A DNA stretch of 64,000 nt from Hermatobates lingyangjiaoensis (lineage: Eukaryota > Arthropoda > Insecta > Hemiptera > Hermatobatidae): contig JAPFBL010000552.1 of the NCBI GenBank assembly GCA_026182355.1, positions 134,501 through 198,500 on the forward strand, read 5' to 3'. Each line of letters begins with the position of its first letter. Position 1 is the stretch's first letter. The position numbers and the translations under genes were made by a program. Shown here piece by piece: positions 1-9,379 of this stretch. The notes under the pieces were generated by a model, which was not told the origin of the DNA, searched no databases, and was given only the letters and a program-made list of their open reading frames with translations.

Positions 1-320
1 ACATATGAGCAAGGTTACGGAACGAATTAAACTCGTATCCCGAGGTACCACTGTATATCGTTTCACTTTAAACAAAAGCTTCTTCATCTTGTCACGTGGA
101 GCACTGCTATCAATTCACGAGTTTCCCGCCTTATTATTTATAAATGCTATTTCTCTGATCTCTCTCTCTCTCTCTAAGTTTAATCTTTCGAGCCAATTAT
201 AAACTATCTATAATCTATTCAAGACAAATATTAGCTACATAAAATAAATGTTTTCTTTCATTTTATTTACGAAATATTTTGTTTAATTTATATAACTTCA
301 ATTTTTTTTTTATACATTTT
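1..320. other. AT-rich DNA, no gene seen
   Basis: Low-complexity AT-rich sequence with a short (CT)n run near 160-175. The small open frame here has no recognisable domain or codon bias. No feature assigned. Confidence 0.5.
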
Positions 321-321
321 A

Positions 322-380
322 TCTTAATATTGACTGATGATGAACACTAAGTGTTCGAAATGCATCGTAAAATAAACTCC
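322..380 (+). ncRNA. Hammerhead-like ribozyme, PLE family D (relic)
   Basis: CTGATGA at 334-340 is followed by a perfect 6-bp hairpin (GAACAC/GTGTTC) and GAA at 357-359. The next bases ATGCAT are self-complementary and are followed by C at 366. This is core, stem II, GAAA, palindromic stem III and cleavage-site H in the right order for a type I hammerhead. Stem I is weak (A/G mismatch at the first pair). The flanking text (gtggtgaagacgta) matches other D copies near 54450, so this is a PLE 3' end without its coding part. Confidence 0.6.
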
Positions 381-970
381 TCGTGGTGAAGACGTAGTAT
401 TTCCTTCACTATCATTCACACTAATAGATAAAAGGTAATCTATAAATTTACAGTTCTACCGATACGGATATTAAAAACCAAAGTTAAATTACTTAATACT
501 AATGAATACGGAAAGGGATATTTTATTCTTATAAATTAATTAGAACTGGATGTCACCAATGGAAAGAATAATAAACGGATTATTAATATCTCATCTTAAT
601 GAAAAAATATAAATTGTACAATACAATCTATTGACCTCCTTTATTATGTATAAAGAAATTCTATTTCGCTGATGTCTAACTCTAAGTTTAATCTATTCGA
701 GTCAATTATAATTAATATTTATTATACTATTTTACTGTTTTTGTTTCATATCTCTATCCACGTAATCATAGTACTTTTAATTAAGGATATTAATTCATTA
801 TTTAATTAATCAGAGTTCATTTATCTTTACCAGTTTACATATTAAATAGTGGTCATGTGTGATAAAACACATTTTAAAAATGTAAATTTAAAATATCACA
901 TTTTAAAACAGCAGATAGTGTATATATATATATATATAATGATAAACGCAAACGGTCCGGCAGGACAGAT
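381..970. other. AT-rich spacer
   Basis: No ORF, RNA or repeat family recognised. It ends in a (TA)n run at about 920-938. Confidence 0.5.
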
Positions 971-973
971 TAC

Positions 974-1111
974 ACTTAAAATAAACTGTGATACATAGAC
1001 GGAAACATAACAAAGACTCACTTTTCAATTATAAGACCGTAATGGTGGTCGAAATATTGAAAAGTGAGTCTTTGTTATGTTTCCGTCTATGTGCCACAGT
1101 TTATTTTAAGT
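974..1111. repeat. Inverted pair of PLE family C1 ends (hairpin)
   Basis: Arms 974-1029 and 1056-1111 are reverse complements with about 4 differences, separated by 26 nt. The plus-strand arm carries the C1 segment GAAATATTGAAAAG preceded by its stem II (GACC/GGTC). The CTGANGA core is missing, so this copy could not self-cleave. Complete C1 motifs lie on the minus strand near 30420 and 57790. Confidence 0.7.
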
Positions 1112-1137
1112 ATATATGTTTATATATATCGACCGGA

Positions 1138-1308
1138 ACGCGGTCGATTCGCACTCCGTTCTTCGACGTGGGGAGATCTCTCTCACTTCGTCCTCTCTTC
1201 TAGTCTACTCTTGATGACGAATAACAGTTCGAAATATTGAATTCTTTAAGTGTTCTCTTTATTATTTTTTCTGTGTCGTGCTTTGTGTAATTTAAAGTTA
1301 TATATATG
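1138..1308 (+). mobile_element. PLE family C2 3' end with hammerhead relic
   Basis: Shares a block with 8584-8745, 58155-58310 and, inverted, 30465-30628. All have an agatctctctcacttcgt motif, a hammerhead-like core and a tail reading gtgtcgtgctttgtgtaat. Here the core is TTGATGA at 1211-1217 (first C changed to T), followed by a hairpin and GAA, then ATAT and T. The element is bounded by (TA)n on its 3' side. Confidence 0.65.
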
Positions 1309-1385
1309 GGTTGAAATATTGAATGTGAGCTATAGTATCTGTTTTTCATTTATGTTTCTCAATATTTTCAAAGTATATATATATA

Positions 1386-1577
1386 TAAAAAGATTTCACA
1401 TAAACAGGTGAAACAACAATCAATGATCAAACCACAATAAGAAATGGGAAAACAAGACTAAGATCTTTCAACCGTAACAAGCGGTCTTCGTCAGAGTTGG
1501 GTTTTTGAATCTGACGAAGACCGCTTGTTACGGTTGAAAGATCTTAGTCTTGTTTTCCCATTTCTTATTGTGGTTTG

Positions 1578-1582
<5 letters not shown>
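1386..1582. mobile_element. PLE family A inverted pair
   Basis: Two family A 3' ends meet head to head at about 1497. The left, minus-strand arm runs out to the long terminus (aaagatttcacataaac). The right, plus-strand arm stops at the short terminus (tttgatcat) and runs into (TA)n. Both carry CTGACGA, stem II GACCG/CGGTT, GAA and AGATCT-T. In both arms stem I is damaged at the junction: the plus copy has GAAT where other copies have GACT. Confidence 0.8.

Positions 1583-1625
<43 letters not shown>
1582..1625. repeat. (TA)n microsatellite
   Basis: About 22 TA units sit directly against the short end of the family A pair. Similar tracts occur at most PLE boundaries in this window. Confidence 0.95.
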
Positions 1626-1629
<4 letters not shown>

Positions 1630-1632
1630 TAT

Positions 1633-1838
1633 GGAGTTTAAATCATAATGGAAAATGGAAAACAATAGAAATAAATGCTCTGAGGCCTTTCAATGCATGT
1701 CATTAGAGAGCTGGTAAAAAGCAGTTTTTACTTTGTTTGCTCTCTGATGACATACATTGAAAGGCCTCAGAGCATTTGTTTCTAATGTTTTCTTTTTCCA
1801 TTATGGTTTTAACTTCATTGATTGCATCATGTGTTTAT
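1633..1838. mobile_element. PLE family Q inverted pair
   Basis: A hairpin whose arms contain atggaaa, aataaatgctct and ggcctttcaatg on the left and their complements on the right. The same family appears on the minus strand at 58735-58860, there attached to an EN pseudogene, which identifies it as a PLE 3' end. Confidence 0.7.
1739..1773 (+). ncRNA. Hammerhead-like ribozyme, PLE family Q
   Basis: Stem I GCTCT (1739-1743) pairs perfectly with AGAGC (1769-1773). Between them lie CTGATGA (1744-1750), a very short stem II, GAA, the palindrome AGGCCT and C as the cleavage-site base (1768). Stem II is only about two base pairs. The opposite arm has CTAATGA and is likely dead. Confidence 0.65.
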
Positions 1839-2239
1839 TTATTGTGATATATATATATATATATATATTTTTTTTGAGATTTATTGAGGGTTTTTGGTCT
1901 AATATTCAAAAAACTTTGTTGCCAACGTTTCGATATATATTTATATCATCTTCAGGGCTAAAAACATTTTACATTGAGCACACTTATTTCAACAAAACTG
2001 ATATACTATTATGTACATGGTCAACAAAAAATTGAAAAAATTACAATGGTAAAACTATAGATTTTTATATTTAAGTTTGTTTTAATAATGTTTGGAAGCT
2101 ACAAAGATATAAATTTGTTTACCTGGGAAGTATGTTTATTGTTGTTTGTTATGTTTCTTCCTTTTCATTTGAATTGTGTCCTTATACTGGGGTCACTGAA
2201 TGGAAACGTTACTCATGGTACTAAACCCGACTAAACACG

Positions 2240-2796
2240 ATGAACGGACAACAAACACAGGCAAACTCTCACATTTCTAATACAAATCCTATCTCAGACA
2301 ATATAAAATACCTAAGCCTTACATATGTAAAAGGACTCTCAGAAAGATTGAAAAACACATTAAAAGACAATACAAACTGCAAAATAGCCCATAAAAATAA
2401 CAAAACACTTAATAGTTTAGTTTTCTCTAAAGTAAAATCTACCGTTCCAACACTACAAAACAGCAATATAATCTATCAGATCAATTGTAACGACTGTGAC
2501 ACAAAATACATAGGACAAACCAGCCAATACTTATCAAGCAGGATATCACAACACAAATCAGACATCACAGGACACAAAATAACATGCGCTCTAGCAAACA
2601 CGCTAACACACATAAACACAATTTTGATTTTCAAAATCCCGTAATAAGAGATAAAGAAAAACACATACGAAAAAGACTGGTAAAAGAAATTATACATATA
2701 GAAAAAACCAAGAACACATGCAACGCAAGAACTGACATTGAAAAATTTAGTCAAATATACACAAACATCTTTTCATTATCCAACAGACGAACATAG
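2240..2796 (+). pseudogene. PLE GIY-YIG endonuclease domain (family E)
   Basis: The first frame (2240-2644) contains IIYQINCNDC then TKYIGQTSQYLSSRISQH. This is the PLE-type GIY-YIG signature with its CxxC insert and the downstream Arg and His. Homology then shifts frame near 2590 and continues to 2796 with RKRLVKEIIHIEKTKNTCN and a terminal FSQIYTNIFSLSN block. The same C-terminal block is found at 17322-17435. A one-base loss at the frame switch makes this a pseudogene. In an active PLE this domain nicks target DNA to prime reverse transcription. No RT sequence precedes it. Confidence 0.85.
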
Positions 2797-3162
2797 GGAC
2801 AACACACAAAAATTGCCAAACTTAACAAAACAGGTAAACACTGGATTTTCAAAAACGGATAACAATAGAAAAAATGTAACCTCCACGCACTGGCTGGGTT
2901 TAGTACCATGAGTAACGTTTCCATTCAGTGACCCCAGTATAAGGACACAATTCAAATGAAAAGGAAGAAACATAACAAACAACAATAAACATACTTCCCA
3001 GGTAAACAAATTTATATCTTTGTAGCTTCCAAACATTATTAAAACAAACTTAAATATAAAAATCTATAGTTTTACCATTGTAATTTTTTCAATTTTTTGT
3101 TGACCATGTACATAATAGTATATCAGTTTTGTTGAAATAAGTGTGCTCAATGTAAAATGTTT

Positions 3163-3208
3163 TTAGCCCTGAAGATGATATAAATATATATCGAAACGTT
3201 GGCAACGA
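3163..3208 (+). ncRNA. Hammerhead-like ribozyme, PLE family E
   Basis: CTGAAGA at 3169-3175, an AT-rich stem II, GAA at 3193-3195, the palindrome ACGT and T at 3200. Stem I pairs GCC (3166-3168) with GGC (3201-3203). A mirror copy lies on the minus strand in the left arm at 1918-1963. Confidence 0.7.
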
Positions 3209-3285
3209 AGTTTTTTGAATATTAGACCAAAACCCTCAATAAATCTCAAAAAAATATAAGAACAGTTGGTCAAGAAAAGGACATC

Positions 3286-3322
<37 letters not shown>

Positions 3323-3325
3323 GTT

Positions 3326-3585
3326 CATAGTAAACAGAATAAAGACACAAACACACTTACTATCTCTAATTTTCGGTTGAATCGTCATCAGGAGAGTTGA
3401 GATAGGGACACCAGGCACACTTCCGAAGCGGGGTAGTGTGTGACAATACATTACGGTTGGTCTCCAACCGTCGCTTCACAAGTGCGCTTGGTGTCCTTAT
3501 TTCAACTCTCCTGATGACAGTTCAACCGAAAATTAGAGACAGCAAGTGTATCCGTGTCTTTATTCTGTGTCTATAGTTTACTATG
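3326..3585. mobile_element. PLE family B inverted pair
   Basis: Left arm 3326-3418 (minus) and right arm about 3484-3580 (plus) are two family B ends. A less symmetrical centre carries cttggtgtcc and its partner. The left side abuts (TA)n at 3293-3319. Confidence 0.7.
3506..3540 (+). ncRNA. Hammerhead-like ribozyme, PLE family B
   Basis: Stem I CTCTC/GAGA, CTGATGA at 3511-3517, a short stem II, GAA at 3528-3530, the palindrome AATT (3531-3534) and A as the cleavage-site base. A similar minus-strand motif is at 3363-3396. Confidence 0.65.
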
Positions 3586-3639
3586 TTACATTTGTTGTCC
3601 TTTTTGGATCGTTTTCCTGTAGACAATATTATATTATTA

Positions 3640-3764
3640 TTAAAAAAATAACCATAGTTGGCAGAAACTTGCTTCTTTATAACTTTCTCTGTCTTCCTAA
3701 ATAAGGATTTCGTTGTTGTATCTAAACTATATAACAAACTTCTTACACAGTTAACAGTCAACAC
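3640..3764 (-). pseudogene. PLE family H N-terminal ORF fragment
   Basis: Downstream (minus strand) of the ribozyme at 3756-3798 is a frame with LDTTTKSLFRKTEKVIKK and ANYGYFFNN. Similar text follows other ribozymes in the window (11051-11197, 18117-18262, 21407-21598). This is the start of a PLE ORF, cut off after about 40 codons. Confidence 0.55.
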
Positions 3765-4079
3765 GTTTCAAGTCCTTCATAGAGCCATCTTCAGGACAAC
3801 AATTGCTGTTCAAAGCTGAGGGGGTGAGTGACCTAAGGGGTCGCCGTTATTACCTGGGCCGGGTCTATTTGACCTTGTGTTCCAAATAGGTAGGTCAGTT
3901 AGAAAACAGCCATAGGATCCTAAAACTATTTCGAACACAAGGTCAAATAGACCTGGCTCAGGGAAAAACAGCGACCCCTTAGGTCACTCACCCCTCCAGC
4001 TTTGAACAAACAAACCTTAATCCCTCTAATTGACTCTACTTTGCTTATATAAATTGAAAAAGCAATTGAGAATCATTCT

Positions 4080-4122
4080 AGTCCTGAAGATGGCTCTGTG
4101 AAGGAGTTGAAACATGTTGACT
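4080..4122 (+). ncRNA. Hammerhead-like ribozyme, PLE family H
   Basis: Stem I AGTC (4080-4083) pairs perfectly with GACT (4119-4122). The core is CTGAAGA 4084-4090, stem II GGCTC/GAGTT with two G-U pairs, GAA, the palindrome ACATGT (4112-4117) and T. One of the best-preserved motifs here. The minus copy at 3756-3798 has ACGTGT instead, self-complementary only with G-U pairs. Confidence 0.75.
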
Positions 4123-4152
4123 GTCAACTGTGTAGGAAATTTGTTATAAAGT

Positions 4153-4266
4153 TTAGATACAACAACGAAATCCTTATTTAGGAAGATAGAGAAACTTATA
4201 AAGAAGCAAGTTTCTGCCAACTATGGTTATGTTTTTAATAATATGCTACCAAATTCAAAAGTATAT
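4153..4266 (+). pseudogene. PLE family H N-terminal ORF fragment
   Basis: Frame beginning LDTTTKSLFRKIEKLIKKQV, followed by SANYGYVFNN and LPNSKVYI, where it enters (TA)n. It starts about 35 bases after the ribozyme cleavage site and is truncated at the same protein position as the other N-terminal fragments. Confidence 0.6.
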
Positions 4267-4375
4267 ATATAAAAAGATTTCACATATACACGTGAAATAA
4301 TTAACACGTGAGATTAACAACATTAGGTCAATTGCCCTTTCATTAAAATACCCCTCCTCTTATATCGATTTAGCT

Positions 4376-4921
4376 TTGAAGGGTGCTAAAAAAACTTTCT
4401 CTTATACTTCAACAGAGCCCTGTTCATTGTCAAATTCTATAATTTTACCGTATCATGATTCATTGGACCCCCTTCCAAGACTAGTGGTGTTGATTTTAAA
4501 ACAACTTGATTTTAATATAGTGTTTTCTAATCCTAATAACGTGGCCAATATGTTCATAAAAAACACTCCCTGGAAACTGGAGTCCAGTGGTATTTATAAA
4601 ATTCTGTGCAAAAATTGCCATAAAATTTATATTGGTCAAACTGGTAAATCATTAAAGACACGTGTAAAACAACACCAATACAACGTAAGTTGACAGGAAA
4701 AAAGCAGTGCCTTATTCTTGCATATAAAAAATAAAAATCATCATATTGATTGGACAGGAGCTAAATTTATTACCTATGAAAAATCAATGTTGTTAAGAAA
4801 TATTGAATCGTCTCTAATTAAATTTAATAGATCAAATATTATAAACATTAGTAACGGTCTCTTCAAACTTGATACTTTCGTTACGAGGGCAATAGCCTCT
4901 TTTAAGAGGGTTCACAGCTAG
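4376..4921 (+). pseudogene. PLE GIY-YIG endonuclease domain (family A)
   Basis: A single frame holds SSGIYKILCKNC, then KIYIGQTGKSLKTRVKQH (GIY-YIG motif with CxxC and downstream Arg/His). The C-terminal part follows (HHIDWTGAKF, LLRNIESSLIKF, NGLFKLDTF). The frame is open except for one in-frame TGA at 4691-4693. The related gene at 59123-59515 has arginine at this site, so a CGA to TGA change is the simple explanation. The RT domain is missing because the copy is 5' truncated at about 4290-4370. The ORF ends at TAG 4919-4921. Confidence 0.85.
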
Positions 4922-5057
4922 TGGATTTCCCCAAACATCCCTTTCTGGACATTAGTCCTTTCCTGTGCTTTCACCCTTTTAAAATACCACTCTTTTTCTC
5001 CCACTTTTCTCAACCCCTCACCAGATGTTTTCTGGATCTTGTGTTTCAGTTGGGTTT

Positions 5058-5104
5058 TTGACTCTGACGAAGACCGCTTGTTACGGTTGAAAGATGTTAG
5101 TCTT
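5058..5104 (+). ncRNA. Hammerhead-like ribozyme, PLE family A
   Basis: Stem I GACT (5060-5063) pairs with AGTC (5099-5102). CTGACGA 5064-5070, stem II GACCG/CGGTT, GAA 5089-5091. Stem III reads AGATGT, one change from the palindrome AGATCT of other copies, so dimer pairing would be weakened. Confidence 0.7.
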
Positions 5105-5130
5105 GTTTTCTCATTTCACATTGTGGTTTG

Positions 5131-5170
<40 letters not shown>

Positions 5171-5172
<2 letters not shown>

Positions 5173-5400
5173 TCAATGATCAAACCATAATAAGAAAATG
5201 GGAAAGCAAGACTAAGATCTTTCAACCGTAACAAGCGGTCCTCGTCAGAGTCAAAAACCCAACCCAACCCAGAGATAGGTTTTTGACTCTGACGAAGACA
5301 GCTTGTTACGGTTTTAAGATCTTAGTCTTGCTTTCCCATTTTCTTATTGTGGTTTGATCATTGATAGTTATTTCACGTGTTTATGTGAAATCTTTATATA
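5171..5400. mobile_element. PLE family A inverted pair
   Basis: Minus arm with ribozyme at 5210-5253, plus arm at 5284-5328. The left side stops at a short terminus (tatcaatgatc). The right side extends to the long terminus (gtgtttatgtgaaatc) and then (TA)n. In the plus arm GAAA has become TTTAA, so only the minus motif keeps a complete core. Confidence 0.8.
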
Positions 5401-5429
5401 TATATATATATATATATATATTCTATGAG

Positions 5430-5812
5430 TTGTCCGGGGAAAGAAATATGATTCGTTGAAATGCTGACCAATAGGAGAGTTGAGTTAGTAGGTCCATGCC
5501 TGCGGTCCCAGTGACCCACTGCTCAGGGAAACGTTTGTTATTCCGCCAATGGTTATAGAGCTTGCACAGTCCCTCTGTGAAATAAGATTATTGGCAGAAA
5601 ACTCCAGCCTCACCTTGCAGTGGAATTGCAAGACTGCAAGGTGAGGCTCGAGTTTTCTGCCAATAATCTTATTTCACAGAGGGACTGTGCAACCTCTATA
5701 ACCATTGGCGGAATAACAAAGGCTTCACTGAGCAGTGGGTCACTGGGACCGCAGGCATGGACCTACTAACTCAACTCTCCTATTGGTCAGCATTTCAACG
5801 AATCATATATAT
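5430..5812. repeat. Palindrome I, probable PLE inverted pair
   Basis: Arms 5436-5620 and 5634-5810 are nearly perfect reverse complements, about 175 bp each, with a 13-nt spacer. The right arm contains ctcaactctcct, like family B, but no readable CTGANGA or GAAA, so it is an old or divergent end. A (TA)n run begins at about 5806. Confidence 0.65.
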
Positions 5813-5838
5813 ATATATACACTTTTTCGTTGGAAATA

Positions 5839-6012
5839 CGATCCAAAACGGACAAATATAGTTCAATATAGACAAAGAAACATAGAGAAATCAAAAGACA
5901 GTGCGCTTGGTTTCCCTCTGTTATCTCTCCTGAAGACTGTTCAAACCGAAAATTAGAGACTGTAAGTGTGATCTTTTGATTTCTCTATGTTTCTTTGTCT
6001 ATATTGAACTAT
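5839..6012. mobile_element. PLE family B pair with ribozyme on plus strand
   Basis: A short minus arm (5839-5900: cggacaaatatag, gaaacatagagaaatc) faces a plus arm ending at about 6012 and (TA)n. The plus hammerhead motif spans 5926-5959: TCTC/GAGA stem I, CTGAAGA 5930-5936, GAA 5948-5950, AATT, A. All core bases are present. Confidence 0.7.
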
Positions 6013-6023
6013 ATATATATATA

Positions 6024-6380
6024 TGTGAGTTGTAGGTATCGACAAACTACAGAAATCACCGTGCGGACCATGGTCACTTGGAAATCAAATAATGTGGCCC
6101 CAGTTCACAAAAGGTTGCCCACGCCTTGCCTAGCATATAGAAAAGCGGACAGTTTGTACTGTGTATAGAAAAGTTCTACTGGACAAGCCTGACCTATACG
6201 AGGCAGATCTGATCGACAAAGTCATTGTAGATCGTGTTAGTAATTTGTAGACAAGCTTCAGACAGCACGAGCAGCTTCCAGACAGCACGAGTAATACCCG
6301 TCCATCTAATGAATTATCGTAATAAGGCCAAGGCAGTGTTGTAACTGTTAACTAGCTGACCTGTAAATGTCAGTGGTACC
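6024..6380. other. Unclassified unique-looking DNA
   Basis: Less AT-rich than its surroundings. An inner duplication (cagacagcacgag) occurs at about 6252-6288. No ORF above background and no recognisable RNA. Confidence 0.4.
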
Positions 6381-7190
6381 CGTCTAGGGTATCCTTTATA
6401 GTTCATGATGATGAGAAGCATTCATCACCATCATGACAGGCCTGTCAGATTTGACCAAGTTCATATTCAATAAATTTTAGTGGACAGTGTATTCTATATA
6501 GTTAATGATGATGAAATGCATTCAAACCACTATTCATCATTCAGGCCTGTAATATGTGATCAAGTTCATCATTAATAAAATTTAATGGATTGTGTATTCT
6601 TTATAGTTTATGATGATGAGACGCATTAAACACCACTATTCATCATTCAGGCGTGTCAGATTTGACTAAGTTCATCATCAATAAATTTTAGTGGACAGTG
6701 TATTCTATATAGTTAATGATGATGAAACACATTCAAACAAAACACTATTCATCATTCAGGCCTGTCAGATTTGACCAAGTTTATCATCAATAAATTTTAG
6801 TGGGCAGTGTATTCTGTATAGTTAATGATGATGAAACACATTCAAACAAAACACTATTCATCATTCAGGCCTGTCAGATTTGATCAATTTCATCATCAAT
6901 CAATTTTAGTGGACAGTGTATTCTCTATAGTTAATGATGATGAGACGCATTCAAACCACTATTCATCATTCAGGCCTGTCAGATGTGATCAAGTTCATCA
7001 TCAATAAATATTAATAGACAGTGTATTCTCTATAGTTAGCGTGATGATGTTAGTGATGATGGGCCTTATTCAAACCAATAATCATCATTCTGGCCTGTCA
7101 GATTTGATCAAGTTCATCATCAATAAATTTTAATAGACAGTGTATTCTATATGGTTCATGATCATGGGACGTATTCAACTCTATTCGTCA
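6380..7190. repeat. Minisatellite, ~100-118-bp unit, about 7.5 copies
   Basis: The anchor tagttaatgatgatga recurs near 6399, 6499, 6603, 6710, 6819, 6928 and 7033, with a final degraded copy at 7151. Each unit also has ttcaggcctgtcaga and catcatcaataaatttta. Unit length grows slightly along the array. Confidence 0.9.
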
Positions 7191-7540
7191 ATCATTCCTG
7201 ACTGCGATCTTAAATTTTTGCCACCAAGAATAATTTAAGTTTATCATCAAGAATAACACTTCAGTTAAATAACAGCCTCACTCATGATGACAATGACAAT
7301 CAGAATATCGTAGTTAGTATTCCCTGTGTGATTTCGTATATTTCTAAATAAATTTCTAAAATTCGTAACATTTCTAAATAAATAAATCAATCGATTTATT
7401 TTACGATTATACAGAATAAAACAGTTTTATCAGAAATCAATCAGTTTTGCACAGTGTCTTAGGATCTTTTTTGCCACCCCTTAATGGTTGTGATCCCCCC
7501 CCCCCCCCCCTAAAACGTCCTGAAAATATTTATCTCATTC
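7191..7540. other. AT-rich spacer with a poly-C run
   Basis: No gene seen. A run of about 17 C lies at 7494-7510. Confidence 0.5.
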
Positions 7541-7544
7541 TTAC

Positions 7545-7632
7545 TCAATGTCAGTTTGACTCTGACGAACACCGCTTGTTATGGTTAAAAGAACTTAGCC
7601 TTTTTTTCTGATTCCATACTGGCTTTTAGATA
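7545..7632 (+). mobile_element. PLE family A end, decayed
   Basis: TGACTCTGACGAACACCG and ttgttatggttaaaagaac are recognisable, but GAAA and the AGATCT palindrome are altered. A solitary old family A 3' end without TA flanks. Confidence 0.6.
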
Positions 7633-7707
7633 TTCTTAATATTAATAGTGTGGGTTATAAGCTTTTTATATTACAACTGTTTATATTTATTAACAATTAT
7701 TTAGTTT

Positions 7708-7946
7708 ATATTAGAAATAGGTAAAGCCTCGTCATACCTCATAGGATGATCATGGAGTCGTTGGAGCGCCTTCGGACGTTGTCCATCTTCGATCGCGAAA
7801 AACCTACTGAGTTGTTATATAGGGGGTTGGTTATCTGTTCAGTAGCTCAATAGGTTTGTTGCGATCGAAGCTGGACAATGTTCGAAAGTGTTCTAACTCC
7901 AGGATCATCTTACGAGGTATGACGGTTTTACCTATTTCTAATATAA
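7708..7946. repeat. Palindrome M1
   Basis: Arms about 7708-7810 and 7830-7946 are imperfect reverse complements. They share gtcatacctc/gaggtatgac, ggacgttgtccatcttcgat and ataggtaaa. The family recurs at 12170-12640. No hammerhead core was found, so it may be a different foldback element. Confidence 0.7.
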
Positions 7947-8224
7947 ATCATACTAACCTCAGTGGTATTAACAATATGCTTGTAATTATTTAGTTGTTTT
8001 CATAATATATTAAAATTATTTTTCTATTCATTTATACTTCCGAATTTTTCATCTATTCTTCAAGTTCTTTTCTTTTGGCAGGTCTCCAGGCAAGAGAGTT
8101 TTTCAATAGACTGTCCTCTCTTCGACGTGTACTCCTTTTTCCTGACAACAATCTGCTACCAAGGTTAGTTCAATCTATGATAATACTTATGTGTTACTTA
8201 ATACTTTCCTTGTTACCGTAACAA

Positions 8225-8480
8225 ATATTGAAACAAATATGAAAGAGTAACATAGGAAAATATATCAAACGATTCAATGAAAAGAACACGTAGAAACAAT
8301 CAACACAACTCAGTTTAGTATTTCAACTTCGTAGTCATCAGGAGGAGGAGAAGAAGAATTCTGCTCACCTGGCAAAGAGTAACTAAAGACGCAGCTATTT
8401 AGTTGAACTAAATATCACCATTAAGCCTTACACGATGCGTGTTAGTTGGTTAGTAGATATATATATGATATATATATAAG
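8225..8480 (-). mobile_element. PLE-like family L end
   Basis: The minus strand reads CTCCTGATGACTACGAAGTT then GAAATAC (core at 8335-8341, GAAA at 8321-8324). Stem III is not palindromic (ATAC). A related relic lies at 10565-10700. A (TA)n run follows at 8459-8478. Confidence 0.45.
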
Positions 8481-8583
8481 TATGGAATTAAAAGTGAATA
8501 TATATTATTCTTAAATTATAATTAATGCAATCTAAATATGTTACAAACAGCTAATGGCGTGTGCTTGGTAAATATATATATAG

Positions 8584-8745
8584 TTTCGCGCTCCGTTCTT
8601 CGACGTGGGGAGATCTCTCTCACTTCGTCCTCTCTTCTAGTCTACTCCTAATATGAAGAACAGTTCGAAATATTGAATTCTGTAAGTGTAATTTTTATTC
8701 TTTTTTCTGTGTCGTGCTTTGTGTAATTTAAAGTTATATATATAT
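8584..8745 (+). mobile_element. PLE family C2 3' end
   Basis: Same block as 1138-1308 (cgttcttcgacgtggggag, gttcgaaatattgaattc). The ribozyme core is lost (CTAATATGA). It ends in (TA)n. Confidence 0.65.
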
Positions 8746-8746
8746 A

Positions 8747-9041
8747 TAGTTCAGTGTAGAAAAAGAAACATAGAGAAATCAAAAGCACTCACTTACAGTC
8801 TCTAATTTTCGGTTTCTGCCGTCTTCAGGAGAGCTAAAAGAGGGAAACCAAGCACTGGTTCAGAGACGGATGGAGACCCAACGTCTCTGAACCAGTGCGC
8901 TTGTTTCCCTCTCTTATCTCTCCTGAAGACGGTTCATACCAAAAATTAGGGACTGTAAGTGTGTGCTTTTGATTTCTCTATGTTTCTTTTTCTACATTAA
9001 ACTATATTTGTCCGTTTCGGATCGTATTTCCAACGAAAAAG
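8747..9041. mobile_element. PLE family B inverted pair
   Basis: The minus arm carries a complete-looking motif at 8799-8834 (CTGAAGA, GAA, AATT, A, with CTCTC/GAGA stem I). The plus arm has CTGAAGA 8923-8929, but the GAAA segment reads CAAAAATT, losing the G. The outer right flank is ggatcgtatttcc, then (TA)n. Confidence 0.75.
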
Positions 9042-9057
9042 TGTATATATATATATT

Positions 9058-9210
9058 GGTATAAATAGGCAGCAGATCCTCTTTTAAACAGGTATCATTA
9101 AAATTAACGGCAGTCTCGGCATTCTCGATCTTTAGACTGCGAGATTCGATCCTACGAACTAATCTCCTGCTAACAGGGTTCAACTGGAAAAGGAGTTGGG
9201 CAAGTGACAT
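9058..9210 (-). pseudogene. PLE N-terminal ORF fragment
   Basis: The frame from ATG 9208-9210 reads MSLAQLLFQLNPVSRRLVRR and later FNDTCLKEDLLPIYTN, then runs straight into (TA)n. It is closely related to 21407-21598 (MSLAELL, FNYTCLREDLLPSYTN), which follows a ribozyme. No clear ribozyme remains upstream here. Confidence 0.6.
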
Positions 9211-9340
9211 GTTAAATTAAAATCGATGACTCATGCTTAGTCATTGCTATTAATAGATTAAAAGGATTAGTACAGGTTAATATAAAGAGAAGGTCAAAGG
9301 GCAATAAAGAACAAGAAACAAGCGGTTAGAATAAAAGAGT

Positions 9341-9374
<34 letters not shown>

Positions 9375-9379
<5 letters not shown>

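Larger units (their letters stand above)
1868..3255 (+). mobile_element. PLE family E element with inverted copies of its 3' end
   Basis: A GIY-YIG-coding segment is flanked by nearly perfect inverted arms of about 360 bp, 1868-2229 and 2895-3255. Each arm is the element's own 3' UTR plus ribozyme, so the left arm is an inverted extra copy. (TA)n tracts flank both sides (about 1846-1868 and 3293-3319). The reverse transcriptase is absent; only the endonuclease end of the ORF remains. Confidence 0.8.
3649..4266. mobile_element. PLE family H inverted pair
   Basis: Left arm 3649-3890 and right arm 3925-4232 are reverse complements, with about 70 extra bases in the right arm near 4010-4080. Each arm holds 3' UTR, hammerhead motif and the N-terminal codons of the next ORF. 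The right side runs into (TA)n at 4261-4271, immediately before the next PLE. Confidence 0.75.
4258..5136 (+). mobile_element. PLE family A copy with endonuclease and 3' end
   Basis: The left edge holds an inverted stub of the long family A terminus (aaaaagatttcacatatac). The EN coding region, 3' UTR and ribozyme follow, and the element ends at the short terminus (tttgatcat) in (TA)n at about 5131-5166. It has the same long-left, short-right geometry as the family A inverted pairs, but with a body between the ends. Confidence 0.8.

Noticed and set aside
8225..8480. Active ribozyme for family L
   Set aside because: The bases after GAA (ATAC) are not self-complementary and the second copy has no core.
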